Part shown: piece by piece, positions 55,873 to 56,504 of the stretch | Layout of the letters: each line of letters opens with the position of its first letter | How positions within the stretch are numbered: position 1 is the stretch's first letter | DNA from: Candidatus Kapaibacterium sp. | GTDB lineage: Bacteria; Bacteroidota; Ignavibacteria; Kapaibacteriales; Kapaibacteriaceae | Assembly (NCBI GenBank): GCA_018882895.1 | Contig: VERF01000009.1 | Span: 1 to 56,504 of the forward strand | Length of the DNA stretch: 56,504 bases | Direction of reading: 5' to 3' | Made by a program: the position numbers and the translations under genes | The notes under the pieces: model-generated | Told to the model about the DNA's origin: nothing | Databases searched by the model: none | The model's input: only the letters and a program-made list of their open reading frames with translations

Positions 55873-56504
<632 letters not shown>

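Overview
This is an ordinary-density bacterial chromosome segment that opens inside rpoC and closes inside dnaK. The organism looks like a fairly GC-rich member of the Bacteroidota/Chlorobi (FCB) group. Evidence: several secreted proteins end in type IX secretion (T9SS) sorting domains; a PD40-OmpA protein resembles PorE of the T9SS; and several intergenic regions carry Bacteroidota-type promoters (TTG, 20 nt, TAnnTTYG). Kapabacteria or Ignavibacteria-like lineages fit best. That placement is inference, because no 16S gene is present.

Layout. 1-11800 (minus strand): tRNA-Tyr, Gly, Thr, Trp, secE, nusG, rplKAJL and rpoBC. The tuf gene usually found between tRNA-Thr and tRNA-Trp is missing. 11848-13668: carA, with a divergent HNH endonuclease gene. 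13717-19699: a coupled DUF1800, DUF1501 and glycosidase-like T9SS operon. 19822-24274 (plus): a YfhO-like membrane protein, an unknown protein and aspartate kinase. 24249-29887 (minus): a nearly gapless operon of tatD, tcdA, an MnmL-like oxidoreductase, an MnmM-like methyltransferase, a peroxidase, maf, an orphan ABC permease and plsY. Three of these act on the tRNA anticodon loop. 29982-30799: two small membrane proteins.

30870-33056 holds a compact secreted-protein module: a 17-codon leader ORF, a protein with 14 cysteines and a T9SS protein. It lies between two identical 49-bp copies of a terminator hairpin, one of which terminates groEL. 33082-35196: groES-groEL under a perfect CIRCE operator. 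35279-36912: an orphan MlaE permease and a lipoprotein. 37166-40513: a large T9SS subtilase. 40523-41730: two unknown proteins. 41821-44477: a YbdK-type ligase and an S10 carboxypeptidase.

44419-53595 (minus): a seven-gene run of polA, a uppP-cyclophilin fusion, a second cyclophilin, ompA/PD40, argD, ykgJ and a THUMP methyltransferase. In the fusion, the last UppP helix reads as a lipoprotein signal. 53628-56504 (plus): a TerC-family protein, an NlpC/P60 lipoprotein, a pair of inverted degenerate heptad arrays around two hairpins, hsp20 and dnaK.

Two patterns run across the window. Neighbouring genes very often overlap by ATGA or TAATG, which suggests translational coupling. The word AGCCCC(C)T occurs about 38 times by hand count, roughly ten times expectation, on both strands, and sometimes as an inverted pair forming a hairpin.
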